Shown in pieces: positions 51,761 through 61,948 of a stretch of 64,000 nt of DNA (its first letter is position 1; each line of letters begins with the position of its first letter). The position numbers and the translations under genes were made by a program. Below the pieces are notes generated by a model. It was given only the letters and a program-made list of their open reading frames with translations. It was not told the DNA's origin and made no database searches. Location of the stretch: the NCBI GenBank assembly GCA_032164245.1, contig JAVMKO010000147.1, positions 372,001 to 436,000 on the forward strand. Reading direction: 5' to 3'. The DNA comes from Sternotherus odoratus (taxonomy: Eukaryota; Chordata; Testudines; Kinosternidae).

Positions 51761-51824
51761 CCCTCACCTTGGCACAAGGACGGAAGGGCGGGAATGGGCC
51801 TGGGCGGGGGGACTGAGGCACAGC

Positions 51825-51845
51825 TGGAGGGGGGGGGGGGGGGGC
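51825..51845. repeat. Poly-G run
   Basis: A G homopolymer of about 18-20 bases follows the CCAAT array. Such runs are prone to sequencing error. Confidence 0.9.
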
Positions 51846-51977
51846 TAATAGCCGGCAGCTGGACCTGGGGCTTCCGGCCTTCGCCCACATCCAGTGGCGA
51901 GGAGTTCCGCAGGTTAACCGTGCGCTCAGTACGCACCCAGCCAGCGGGTGACCCCGGCTTGCCGCGTGTCATGCGAA

Positions 51978-52094
51978 GGGCGACCAGATGTCCCAGTTTT
52001 ATAAGGACAGTCCCAATTTGGGGGTCTTTTTTATATAGAGTCCTATTACCCCCCAGCCCTGTCCCGATTTTTCACTTGCTGTCTGGTCACCCTA
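51978..52094 (-). mobile_element. Short TIR DNA transposon, copy 3, with TSD
   Basis: Ends gggcgaccagatgtcc and gctgtctggtcaccct are imperfect inverted repeats. The flanks gtcatgcgaa (51968-51977) and gtcgtgcgaa (52095-52104) look like a target duplication with one difference. The interior carries cagtcccaatttggg and tgtcccgatttttcac. Confidence 0.8.
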
Positions 52095-52326
52095 GTCGTG
52101 CGAAAGACCGAGGAGCGCGCTCACTGGGATTGTACCAATTTTGCTCCATCCGTCATCTCTTTTCCAGGCCAAACAACCTCCCCCGCCCCCCATCCTTTTA
52201 CCCGGCTCGTCTCCCTGGTGTGGTGGGACTGACCCAGCGACACGGCTGTTGTGTTCTTCAACTCTCCGGTGGTTTATGTGATGCCGCAAATGTGCCTCTA
52301 ACGTCATTCATCTCTATTGCACGTGA

Positions 52327-53070
52327 CAGAGGGTGACTGTAACATGGTCGCCCACTACGGCAGGGGGGTAGATTGTGACTGTAACATGATAACGTTTACA
52401 CTGGGATAGACTGTGACTGTAACGTTATTGCAACAGGATAGGTTGTGACTGAAACCTTACAGTGTTTTCTCCCCACTACTGCAAGCAGGTAGATTATGAC
52501 TGTAACATTACAATGCTGTCCCCAACTCCACCCCGTTATTGCAAGGGTTGTGAGTGTGACATTATGTTGTCTGCTGCTGTTGCAAAGGAATAGATTGTAA
52601 CTTTCACTTTGTCCCCCACCGCCATCCCCTCTCCCCTGCTACTGTAAGGGAACCGATTGTGATAGTAAGTGTTGTCCTCCGCTAATGCAAGAGAATAGAT
52701 AGTGACTGTAACGTTAAAACGTTGTCCCCCGCTGTTGCAAAGGAATAGATTGTGACTGTAACTTTGTGCTCCTGCCCCCCACTAGTGCAAAGGAATGGAT
52801 GTGACTGTATCCTCCTCTCCAAGCTATTACAAGGGAATAAATAGTGACTGTGGTGTTACAACGCTGTCCCCTGCTATTGCAAAGGAATAGATTGTGACTG
52901 TAATGTTACAACTTTGCCCCCTCCCCACTATTACAAGGGAATAAATCGGGGCTGTAACTTTGTTTCCGCTCTCCCTGCTAATAATAGAAGGGAATCGATT
53001 AGGACTGTAATGTTACTTTACCGCCCCCACCCATAGATTGTGAGTGTAATGATATAACGCTGCCCCCTCA
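52327..53070. repeat. Satellite-like array, 50-65-bp units
   Basis: About thirteen diverged units contain aatagattgtgactgtaac, gttacaacgttgtcccc and gctattgcaaagg. It lies between the CCAAT array and the CpG island at 53.3 kb. No frame or RNA was seen. Confidence 0.85.
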
Positions 53071-53493
53071 TGTTACAACCACAAGACAGGCCGTACACAA
53101 ACTCACTAGTCTTAAACAGCACAACTAACCCCCCCCAAAAGTCGCTCAGTGGACCCCACAAAGTCCCCATCATCGTGAAAACCCCCCGTGAGGCTCACAA
53201 ACGAGCGAACCGCGATGTTCCGCTCCGCAAAGACTATAATGACACCTCACGCGCCCCGCCCCCCCCGTAAAAAAAGAGATAACGATGCAGCTCACTGAAA
53301 ACACCGATTGTTGCGCGCCGCCGGGACCCACCGCCGGCCACACCTGCCTTGCTCAGGGCGAACGCCGCACGCCCAGCCCCGGGGATACCCCGCCCCCCGC
53401 TGCCGTCCCTGCTCCCGACCCCCCTCGCACCTCGGGGCTTCGGTCGGAGCCCCGAGTGGCAAACGTCTGCTCCTGATCCCCCCGCTTTCTTTC

Positions 53494-53564
53494 CTCCCAC
53501 AATGCCCCGCGGCGTATATTTGCATAAACCACGCTCGCCGGTTGCGACCGTAACCCTCAGAAAA
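53494..53564 (+). promoter_or_regulatory. ZNF143 + octamer + PSE-like cluster
   Basis: In 70 bp there is a near-consensus ZNF143/SPH site (TCCCACAATGCCCCGCG, 53495-53511), a perfect ATTTGCAT octamer (53518-53525), and GCGACCGTAACCCTCAGAAAAG (53545-53566), which resembles a proximal sequence element of snRNA genes. This trio defines snRNA- and snoRNA-type promoters bound by ZNF143, Oct-1 and SNAPc. The DSE is closer to the PSE than usual (about 20 bp instead of about 150 bp). No TATA box follows, and no known small RNA was recognised downstream. Confidence 0.5.
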
Positions 53565-53667
53565 GAGGGGCATGCGGCTTTTTGTAACAGGGGTGTCAGG
53601 GCTGTGAATGGGGTGTGACCTAATTACAAAGACAGGCAAGGGTGTGTGTGTGTGTGTCCTGACTGTA

Positions 53668-53720
53668 CCCCCCCAACGTTGGTCCTTCTGCTTTGCAGCC
53701 CCCCACAACCTTCCATGCCT
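53668..53720 (+). repeat. Third copy of a motif from the terminal direct repeat
   Basis: ccaacgttggtccttctgct followed by ttgcagccccccacaacctt is also at about 714-760 and 63430-63475. It includes a splice-acceptor-like ctttgcag. Beyond ccttccatg the copies diverge. Confidence 0.75.
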
Positions 53721-53799
53721 CCCCCAAAAGCCCCCCCTTCCTCCCCAGCTGGCCCCTCCCGCCCAAACAGCCCCCTCCTCCTCCTCTCCCCCGCCCCTT

Positions 53800-54330
53800 C
53801 CCCGGGTTCCCCCGCCCGGTCTCACTTCTCCCCCCCGCCCCGCCCCGCGCAGGGACCCCGGGGGGCTGGTCCCCTCCCCCCCCCAGGGCAGAGCCGGGCC
53901 GGGCAGGGGGGTCGTTGGTCTCCCGCGGGGACAGCAGCTCCGAACCCCCCCCCCCCGCGGGCGGGGCCCCCCGGGAGCAGATCCCGGCGCTGCGATATGC
54001 CGGGTCCCCCGGACACTGGGGCGGAGTCACCGCCCCGCCCCCAGCCCCGCCCCCGGGCTCGCGCCGCTACCTGGAGGCTCCAACGGCCCCGCACCCCTGG
54101 CTCCTCGCTCCCCCCTCCCGCTCAACGTCACTTCCGGTCCCGGGAGAGTCAGGGACTACATCTCCCAGCGTGCCCCGGGGGCGCTTCCGCCTTCTCCAGC
54201 CCAGCGCGGGAGGCTTCCAGTATCACTGCGCATGCTCCAGTAGCACGCGGTACAGGTAACGGTTCCCTGCGGCTTCCCTGATCTGTGCTGGGGAAAAGAC
54301 CGTTATTAACCCCTCCGCGCCCGGCCGCAC
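53800..54330 (+). promoter_or_regulatory. CpG island, ZNF143-type promoter block D
   Basis: Contains ACTACATCTCCCAG at 54155-54168 with gcgtgccccgggggcgcttc downstream and gggacagcagctccgaaccc upstream, matching blocks A and C. This is the best-preserved copy. Transcription would probably run rightwards, but only minor frames follow and no gene was recognised. Confidence 0.6.
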
Positions 54331-54807
54331 CAGCGAGTGAGAGACCGGGGGGGGGGGCGGGAAAGTGACTCTCGGCCCCGCGAACCGGGGAGAAGCCTCG
54401 GAGCTGCCCCAGCCCCAGTGGATCCAGCCCCGCGGGGATGGGGGGGCAGAGACTGGGGCGGGGGGTCCCCTGTGGGGCGGGGGGAGAAGTCGGAGTTGCG
54501 GGGGGGGAAGGTCAGTGGGACGCGGGGGGTTGAACCGTCTCTGTGCAGCCAGGAAATCCCCGGGGGGGGGCGGAAGTGGGGGGGGGAGTTGCCCCCAGAT
54601 CGCAGTTCCCAGCCCCCTGCCCATCACCCACTGCTGCCCCCTCCCCTCCCCCAGGGAACCTGCCAGCTCCCCCTCCCCCACCCTCTTAACACAGCTCCCC
54701 AAATTGCTCCCTGCCCCCCATGTGAACGGTGGCACTGGGGGGAACTGTGGATGTGCTGGACAGTCCGATAAAATCCAGTCACATCGTCTCTCTTTTCTAC
54801 AAAGAAA

Positions 54808-54872
54808 ATCTCACATTTACACCTTTTCTCACATTTACACCTTTTCTCACATTTACACCTTTTCTCACATTC
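54808..54872. repeat. 18-bp tandem repeat, three and a half units
   Basis: The unit tctcacatttacacctttt is perfectly repeated. Its translation gives the repeated FTPFLT peptides. Confidence 0.95.
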
Positions 54873-54879
54873 TTGAACA

Positions 54880-56990
54880 TGGAGATAAAATATTGGCGAA
54901 TGTTGCCCATTTCCTCTCTATTCATTTATCAAATATTCATCTGAAACACTCCGATTTTACCTCCTATCAACAACTGATAGAAAATCCCTCTGATTTTCAA
55001 CTTTCCTCTCTATAATTTGCAAAAATGGATCCAAAATCCCTCAGATTTCCACCCTTTTTTCATTTCTGAACATAGATCTCCAAGGTCAGGTTTTGCCTCC
55101 CTCTATGTCACTCTGAGCTATCAGTTAAGAATCCTGTCGGGTTTGGGGCTGTTCCCCATGTTTCTAAATCCCAGCATCCTTCTCCATCCTTGGAGGGAAC
55201 CTGTTGAGCTGAGTCCTTCTCCATCCTGGAGGTTGCAGGGTGTTAAATTTCCCAGGGATCATCTTTTCCCTCTCCTTTGAGAATCATTTCTTCCCACCTT
55301 CATCTTAGTTAAAATGTTTGCTGAAGAAAGAGACCAGCCACATATTTAATGCTCATCAAAGTCAAAGGCCTCTCCATGTTTGGGGGATCAGTGGTTCCCA
55401 ACTGGTAATGGGAGAGTTGGCTGGACCCTTTACATTTCTCCATCTGGCACAGGGTGAGGAGGTGGCTCTGAGTGCAGCCTGGGTCTACACGTATCCCATG
55501 CCCCATGACTAATAGTCTCCATGAGGAGTTGCTTCCCACAGTGCAAAGATGTAGCCACTTGTGGGGTGGATCCATGGTGGCCATTATTTGCTAGTGACAG
55601 GGCATGGAAATGTCTTACCTACTTTGCCCCTCCAGGCCTTCCAGTCTCCTGTTCAAGAGGCATCCCCCAGGGCTCCCTCTGCCTGTGTGACAGGCCAGCA
55701 GGGGACAGTGAAAACTTTCTTGCCACTTATCAGACACTGTGAAGTAACACTGTTCCTTGGCCGTGCAATCAGGGGATTGCAGCTGGAGCTGAAGGGACAT
55801 GGTGGTAGGGGGAGGCCTCTGGGTGGCTGGGCGGGGGGTACATTATCAGATTGGTGGGTTATGGAGCTTTGAAGTGTTGGGTGGTTGTCATGTGCCCAGC
55901 CTTGAGGCTCTTTGTCCTAGAGCTGGGTATCTCTGGTGGCCTGTTAGCTGTAGAACAGTGGGGTGGGTATCTCTTGGAGAGGCAGGACAGGGGACTAGGG
56001 GGAGGCTCGATCTAGGTCCCCCTGTAGACTCCTGGGATCACTGCCATGCCCAGTGCACAGAGTGTTGGGAGGAAATCCCCTGTGCTAGCCCAGGGGGTGT
56101 CAAGCAACCAGTGTGAGGGGTTCCTCTGTAAAGCATCGGGATCCGGCAGGACGGAGGAGGGAGTCCAGGCAAACACCATGGCATGTCCTGCTAGAGGGCA
56201 GGTGGGGGTCCTAGGAAGGCAGTCGGGGGATCCCAGCCACGCCCAGTCACCATGATCACTTTCTATCCACTTCTCAAACACTGTGAGGTGAAATCACAGA
56301 GTTTGCTTTTATCCTCTTTGGAAATCTGCATGAACTTCTGGTTCTTTAAGGAAAATTTGACCCGAGTCCCTGTCCTAGTTCTGGGGGGTGAGGGAGGTGG
56401 GAAGGGGGTTAGCACTGCCTCACAATGGTTTCTTCCACAGCATTCTGGACTCATTCTTTCAGAAATCTGGTTTCACTGAGACCATAGTCACTGCATGGAA
56501 AGACAAAGAGTGACTCCAGAAGGGCGGTGGGGCAAATAAGATCAGCAATTCTCCCTGGGAGGAGGGTCTCTTACTAGCTAGCTGCTCTCCCCAGAGAGCC
56601 AGAGGAGGGAAGGTTGCTTAAATGCTCTGTCCCTTTCTGCTCAGGATATTGGGGTTCAGCTTCCTGGGTCTAATGCTGAAGCCTCCATTGTGATGCGGGA
56701 GATCAGGCTTAGCAGATGCTGCTCCCCCAGTGAGGTTCTGTGCTGGGAAGTGACCTTAATTAAACCTTCTTCTCTGCCTGGCCCATGAGAACAAGAAAAG
56801 GGGCAGACAGAGGAAAATCCAGGTTCTGACTCCAAATACCTCCTGCTGGGGTGTGGCTGCTGTGGGGTCAGTGTCCAAGGGAATCACCTAAAAGGACTCC
56901 TTTGGTTTGTCACATGCGGAGGGGATGAAGAAGGAGAAGGGAGGTTAAAAATGTGTCTGTGGGCTTAGCCTGGCAGAAGGGGCCAGGTCT
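54880..56990. other. No gene recognised
   Basis: About 2.1 kb of moderate-GC DNA following promoter block D. Only short frames without clear splice context were seen, and no named repeat was found. Confidence 0.35.
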
Positions 56991-57142
56991 ACACTGTAAT
57001 AAAGACATTGAGCATCTTTCCAAGATGGCAGAATCTGATGTCTGTCTGCAGAGAAAGACAATTCCCCCAGGCTCATGTGAAATTAACTAAAGCCTGTTTT
57101 GAAACCTGCAGAATTACCTTTCTCCCCCTCCCAGGCTGCAGA

Positions 57143-57215
57143 ATGGCGTCCATGTTTCCCTCCAGTTCATCCAGTCCTCCCATGAGAGAGGGGAGAGAAA
57201 TGACTGCAGAGGATC
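57143..57215 (+). other. Possible first coding exon of a KRAB-type gene
   Basis: An ATG at 57143 opens MASMFPSSSSSPPMREGREM and then TAEDPVQ. A leader of this kind (ending in xxDPVQ or EPAQ) commonly precedes a KRAB exon in sauropsid zinc-finger genes. The expected donor after gttcag reads atagg instead of gtagg, so splicing would be lost. The assignment is tentative and depends on the KRAB-like exon at 58987. Confidence 0.25.
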
Positions 57216-57799
57216 CAGTTCAGATAGGGATTATCAGGGGCTGCTGGTGAGTTCTTGCAGGAGGGAGAGGGACAGAAAATACACCGGGGATGAGAAGGTT
57301 TTGCACAGTCTGGTTTGTAGGTAGGAGTGGGGCAGGAAATGCAGAGGGTGGAGAAAGGGAGGAGGACAGGGTGTGACAAACCTGCTGGGAGTTGTTTAAT
57401 AAGTGGCCTAGATTCTAGGAACAGACCTATGAGGGTCAAGGATGGAAATACCCTAATTTGTGAAACACAAAAGAATCCACCTACATGGGGCTAGGAAAAC
57501 TGACCAGACTCCCAGTGCTGGAGCCTGATCTGACAAATCAGTGGCTGCCGAGAGATCTGAAGGGGGCACCCACCAGTGAGGTTTAGGGGACATTCCCCTC
57601 CCTTCATATCCAGCTCTTCTGAATGAGGAGGTTGTTGGGCTTCCTACCAGGGAGTTCTCCCTCGATCCTGCTGTGGGCTCCATCTCCTGTATCAGTCTGT
57701 GGCTAGTAGGATGTGATGGATCTTCTGGGAGAGAGGAGGGGCTCTCTCTTTATCCCCTCACACTGGTGTTTCCGGGATGCTCTGAGGGGATTGGGGGTG

Positions 57800-58858
57800 T
57801 GTCACGGTACTGAAATAGTTTGGTACCGTGTAGATCAATGGGTGCACAAAATATTATGTGAAGGGGGTCATAACAGGTGTCTTATGTATGTATCTATTCC
57901 ATAGGTGTGTATCTATTTTGTAACTAAAGTTAAAGCTTTAAGCTGTACTTCAAGCTTAGGTTTGGCTCCTGTGAAGGCTCAGACAGGCTGGGGCTGCCTG
58001 ATGGCCCATGAAGGGACATCAACCACACAATGGATTTTGTAGATGCCTATCCACACCCAAGCTGCTCTAGGAATGTCACTGCCTGGTCAGAAACTGAATC
58101 CTGGAGAAGTCTGGTGATTGGACCTTGTGACTGTGAGCCTCCATTTTGCAACCGGACTCTGCAGAAGAAGGAGGAGGGTCTTGGCCCAGAAGAAAAAGTC
58201 TATAAAGCCTGGAAGAACATTCTCCATTTGGTCTTTTACCTCCAGACTTCAGCCTGCTTTGTTTCCAGCTTTGGATGGAACTTTGCTACTCTGGGAACTC
58301 TGGACTAAGGTGCTGACCCACCCCTAAATGGGGTGCATCCAAAGACTTTGATTTGAACCTGCAGTTATTCTACCTTTGCTGCAAGCCTGAGCTAAGAGAT
58401 GTGCCTTTACTGCATGTAATTGATTTATTTTAACCATTCTTAACCCTCACCTAGACCTTTTTCCTTTTATAATAAACCTTTAGATTTTAGATTCTAAAGG
58501 ATTGGCTACAGCATGATTTGTGGTAAGATCTAATTTGTATATTGACCTGGGTCTGGGGCCTGATTCTTTGGAATTGGGGAGAACCATTTTCTTTATTTGG
58601 GGGATTGGTTTTCATAACCATTGATCCCCAGGACAGGTGGCTGCTGGTGGTGATACTGGGAAGCTGGAGTGTCTAAGGGAATTGCTTGTGTGACTTGTGG
58701 TTAGCCAGTGGGGTGAAACCAAAGTATTTTCTGTTTGACTGGTTTGGTTTGCCTTAGTGTGGAAAACCCCCAGCTTTGGGCTGTAGTTGTCCCTTTGGAA
58801 GCAATCTGTCCTGATCTGACACTCACAGTTGGATCCCACCAGGAACAGCACCGTCACA
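57800..58858 (+). mobile_element. Solo LTR-like element
   Basis: About 1.06 kb bounded by tgtcacgg and ccgtcaca, with a polyadenylation-type aataaaccttta at 58472 region followed by a U5-like stretch (ttagattctaaaggattgg). The layout fits an old retroviral-type LTR with no internal genes beside it. Flanking 5-bp target repeats are imperfect. Identification is by structure only. Confidence 0.5.
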
Positions 58859-58986
58859 GGTTGGGACTCTTTTAACTGCGATCCATCTAGAGCTTCCATT
58901 TGATTGACTCCTCTTCCCCAAAAATAGAGGGGCTATGAGTGGGGCAGCAGGTACTGAGTGTGGGACTCTTGCCCTTTCTGGGGTTG

Positions 58987-59065
58987 GTAACCTTCGAGGA
59001 CATGGCCTTGTGGTTCACCTGGGAAAAGGGGGCTCTGCTGAACCCCAAAGGTGACCTCACTGGGT
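58987..59065 (+). pseudogene. Decayed KRAB-A-like exon
   Basis: Reads VTFEDMALWFTWEKGALLNP, then KGDLTG and stop. The start is the KRAB-A signature (VTFEDVAV.F..EEWALLDP), the repressor box of C2H2 zinc-finger proteins that recruits TRIM28. After LNP the conserved QRxLYRDVMxENY helix is lost and a stop follows. The exon is therefore truncated or decayed. No zinc-finger exon lies in the window. Confidence 0.6.
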
Positions 59066-59139
59066 AAGTAGATCTGCCCCCTTGGCTAACGCTCTATCAC
59101 CTGACCCAACAGCCCCCCAAGGGGGTGGTTATATCTAAA

Positions 59140-59510
59140 AATGAGGTGGGTTTTGCAGCACCCCATGGCGGATGATGGTTTTTGACCTCAGGGTGACTGT
59201 AGCCCCCCCCCCCTCTTCCCTAGATGGGGTCCGCTGGGAATCCGGGGTGGCTGTGGGGGAGGCGTAGAGGTCGTGTGGGGGAGGGGGGCGAGTGGGGTTG
59301 GTGGGGGGGGATGAAGCGGGCAGAGAGCGACCCCCACCCCAAGTCCCGGAGCGGTTCACGGTACACTGCGAGCAGCCTCGTCCTCATTAGCATACCAGGT
59401 ACCGCCCACTGCTCCAGGGCATGGCATGGGGGCGGGAGGGAGCACAGCGATTGGTGGTTCGTCGCTCCCGGAAGCGGCGCCGCGCCGCTGGGGGAGGGGC
59501 GCGGGGGGGG
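59140..59510 (+). repeat. Promoter-like dispersed block, copy 3
   Basis: Plus-strand relative of 8346-8760: ttttgcagcaccccatgg, gggaatccggggtggctgtg, ctcgtcctcattagcatacc, ggtaccgcccactgctccag, then ggaagcggcgccgcgccgct. It is paired head to head with copy 4. Confidence 0.7.
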
Positions 59511-59689
59511 GGTTTATTCCTTTGCAGGCTGCCCCGGTGAGTAGCGGGGGGGGGGAGTTATGGGGGGGCGGCGAGCAGCGGGTGTCTCGGAGGGAGGAGG
59601 CGGTTAGAGGTGGGGGGCTGGGGGGGTCCATTCCAATGGGACGTATGGGGTAACAAAACAAAATGGGGGTCGTTTATGGCGGGCGTTGG

Positions 59690-59990
59690 GCATGTGGAGC
59701 AGTGGGCGGTGCCTGGTATGCTAATGAGGACGAGGCTGCTGTGCTCTGTGCCGTGAATCGCTCCGGGACTTGGGGGGTGGGGGGTCGCTCTCTGCCCCCT
59801 TTATGCCCCCACCAACCCCACTCGCCCCCCTCCCCCGCATGACTTCTACCCCTCCCCCACAGCCACCCCGGATTCCCGGCGGCGCCCATCTGGGGGAGAA
59901 AGGAGGGGGAGGGCTACAGTCACCCTGAGGTGAAGAGTCGCCGAACCCCGTGTGGTGCTACAAAACCAGCTCTGGAAAACCCTCAGGGGG
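59690..59990 (-). repeat. Promoter-like dispersed block, copy 4
   Basis: Inverted partner of copy 3 separated by about 180 bp: gcagtgggcggtgcctggta, tgctaatgaggacgagg, cagccaccccggattcccgg and gggtgctacaaaacc-like text. With copy 3 it forms an inverted pair of about 300-bp arms. Confidence 0.7.
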
Positions 59991-60107
59991 GGGGGGTGTC
60001 TTGAGTCACATCAAGGTCTGGGGCCGGCTCACCATGTCCACCTGCTGGGCTCTTCCTCCCTCTCTACTCTGGGAGCCTCCATTTCCCACTTCTCATTCTC
60101 CTGGTCG

Positions 60108-60255
60108 TTCCCCCCCCCCCCCCCCCCCCCCCCCCGCCGCACTGCTTTAATGTCAACCTCCCAGAGCCAGGAGTCCTGGCTCCCAGCCCCCGCTGCTCTA
60201 ACCCCCCAGCCCTACTCCCCTCCGAGAGTTGGGGAGAGAACCCAGGAGTCCTGGT
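60108..60255 (-). repeat. Poly-C run and one 72-bp tRNA-like unit
   Basis: A C homopolymer of about 25 bases is followed by one to one and a half units of the family (ccaggagtcctggctcccag and gagagaacccaggagtcctg), just upstream of a KCNAB3 exon. Confidence 0.8.
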
Positions 60256-60310
60256 GGGAGAGGGGGACTCGTTCTATTTTCTCTTTTTCTTTTTTCTTTT
60301 TTCCCTTCAG

Positions 60311-60355
60311 GGCAGAAAAGACCCTGGGCAAAGTCCTGGGGAGCAAAGGTTGGAG
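60311..60355 (+). CDS. KCNAB3: KCNAB3 exon (AEKTLGKVLGSKGW)
   Basis: A TTTCCCTTCAG-type acceptor and a GTAACC donor flank 45 nt encoding AEKTLGKVLGSKGWR, the last codon being split with the next exon. Kv-beta proteins read AExxLGxxxKxKGWRRSS here. The 45-nt length and phases match the family. This exon belongs upstream of the one at 46211 in any Kv-beta transcript, yet lies 14 kb downstream of it on the same strand. The preceding exon (NLFDTAEVYAAGK) was not found. Confidence 0.85.
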
Positions 60356-60459
60356 GTAACCTTCCACAGGGGGGTGCTGTGGGGCAGGGACCGGGGTTGG
60401 GGGGGCTCTGGCCGGGGGGCTGGGCAGTGGGTCTAACCTGCCTCCCTTTCTTCCCCCAG

Positions 60460-60504
60460 GCGCTCGAGCTATGTGGTCACCACCAAGATTTACTGGGGTG
60501 GCCA
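60460..60504 (+). CDS. KCNAB3: KCNAB3 exon (RSSYVVTTKIYWGGQ)
   Basis: A TTCTTCCCCCAG acceptor is followed by 45 nt completing RRSSYVVTTKIYWGG and carrying CA of the next Gln codon into a GTGAGT donor. It matches RRSSYVITTKIFWGGQ of KCNAB3. The strand VVTTKIYWGG is part of the NADPH-binding barrel and includes the conserved Lys next to the cofactor. It splices in phase with 60311-60355. The following exon (AETERGLSRKHIIEG) was not seen in the 1.4 kb downstream. Confidence 0.88.
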
Positions 60505-60545
60505 GTGAGTACCCAGAATGCCATGGGGCTTGGGGGGGGGGCTTG

Positions 60546-60800
60546 GAGCACCCCGCACCGGCACCTCCCTGTGGCCGGGTCTTGAAGTGCCCCGCGCAGG
60601 CTCCTCCGTGCGCACGGGTCTTGGAGCGCCCTGCGCCTTCTCCTCCGTGCGTCCCAGAGCGCCCCACGCCGGCTCCCCCATGTGCCCGGGTCTTGGAGCA
60701 CCCGGCACCTTCTGCCCTGTGTGCCCGGGTCTTGGAGCGCCGGCTCTCCGTGCGCCCTGCTCCTTCTCCCCTGTGCGCCCTGCGCCTTCTCCCCCGTACG
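60546..60800. repeat. GC-rich degenerate tandem repeat after KCNAB3 exon
   Basis: Recurring cgggtcttggagcgcccngc words with ctcctccgtgcgc spacers at irregular 30-60-bp intervals. Its Pro/Arg-rich frames are not called. Confidence 0.75.
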
Positions 60801-61199
60801 CCCTGGGCACGCTTGGCTCCCGCCGCCCGGACACTCTCCCCGCCCCGGGAAGCCACGTGGAGCCGGCTTAGCCCGGGGGACTGGGCAGCAGCCATGTGGT
60901 GCCCCTGTGACTCCCCCTCTCCTTGCCGTGCCTCATTAACCGTGACCCCCCTCGCTACCCCCAAGGGCATGTCCCCCCATCAGCCATTCCTGTGGTGAAC
61001 CCCCATAGCAGGGGGAGCCCCTGCAGGGTGATCGCCTCTCCCTACCTACTCCACAGGCCCTGCCCCTCCCCACACCATGCCCCCCTCTTCCGCCACCCCC
61101 ATCCCGGGCTATAGGGACTGTGGCATGTAAACTGCCCTGCCCCCCACTGTAAGGGGCACGGAGGGGCAGGGACCCCAGCACCCTTCCCCCAGGCAGTGG

Positions 61200-61625
61200 A
61201 TTCTCACCAGCCGTGTTTTCACAAGGACTGGGTCTCACAAGAGCCGGGAGATTTTCCCAAGCGGCCCGTGGTTTTCACGAGAGGTCTCCCCTCTGCACAA
61301 GAGGCCTGTGATTTTCATGAGGGGTCCCGGATTCACATCAGAGACCTGGGATTCTCCTAAAAGGCTCGAGATTTTCACAAGAGACTGATGATTTTTCACC
61401 CTTTTCACACGAGGACTGTGATTTTCATCCGTAGACACTGATGTTCACAAGAGACCTGTCTTACAAGCACCAGTGGTGTTCACAAGGGGGCCCTGAGTCT
61501 CACCAGAGGCCAGTGATTTCCCCCATGATTTTTCACGAGTGGTCCCTGTCTCACAAGAGATTTTCACAAGGGAAATGATTTTTCACCAGGGGTCCCTCGT
61601 TTTCACAGGTCAGTGATTTTTGGGA
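61200..61625. repeat. Degenerate array of gattttcacaagag words
   Basis: About fifteen variants of gtgattttcacaagagg, spaced 25-40 bp apart. No protein-coding or RNA role was seen. Confidence 0.75.
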
Positions 61626-61948
61626 ACCCTGAGGCACCTAGTTTTAGATACCCCAATGAGCCCCCCTTTTCACCCAGCACCCCCCTGCTAGGCAGACCCC
61701 CCGCCAAGCAAGGCCCCCCCCATATCACCATGACAGCAGCTGCCCGGAGTGACCAGATTAGCTAAGCTGCTTAAGGGAACAAGCGGCCAACAGCCAAGGT
61801 TGGCTCAGAAACGGTGGGGGAGGGGAAAGGGGGCATCTGCCGGGGAGGGGAAAGGGCCCCCTCACAGCGTGTGGGGGGTGAGATCACCCTGGGGTGTCCA
61901 GGCATCTCCCCCTCTGTGGGTTCACCAAGGGAATAACTCACCAGGAGC

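Noticed and set aside
53545..53700. U8 (SNORD118), U6 or another known snRNA downstream of the PSE-like site
   Set aside because: No box C/D, Sm-site or known snRNA sequence could be recognised.
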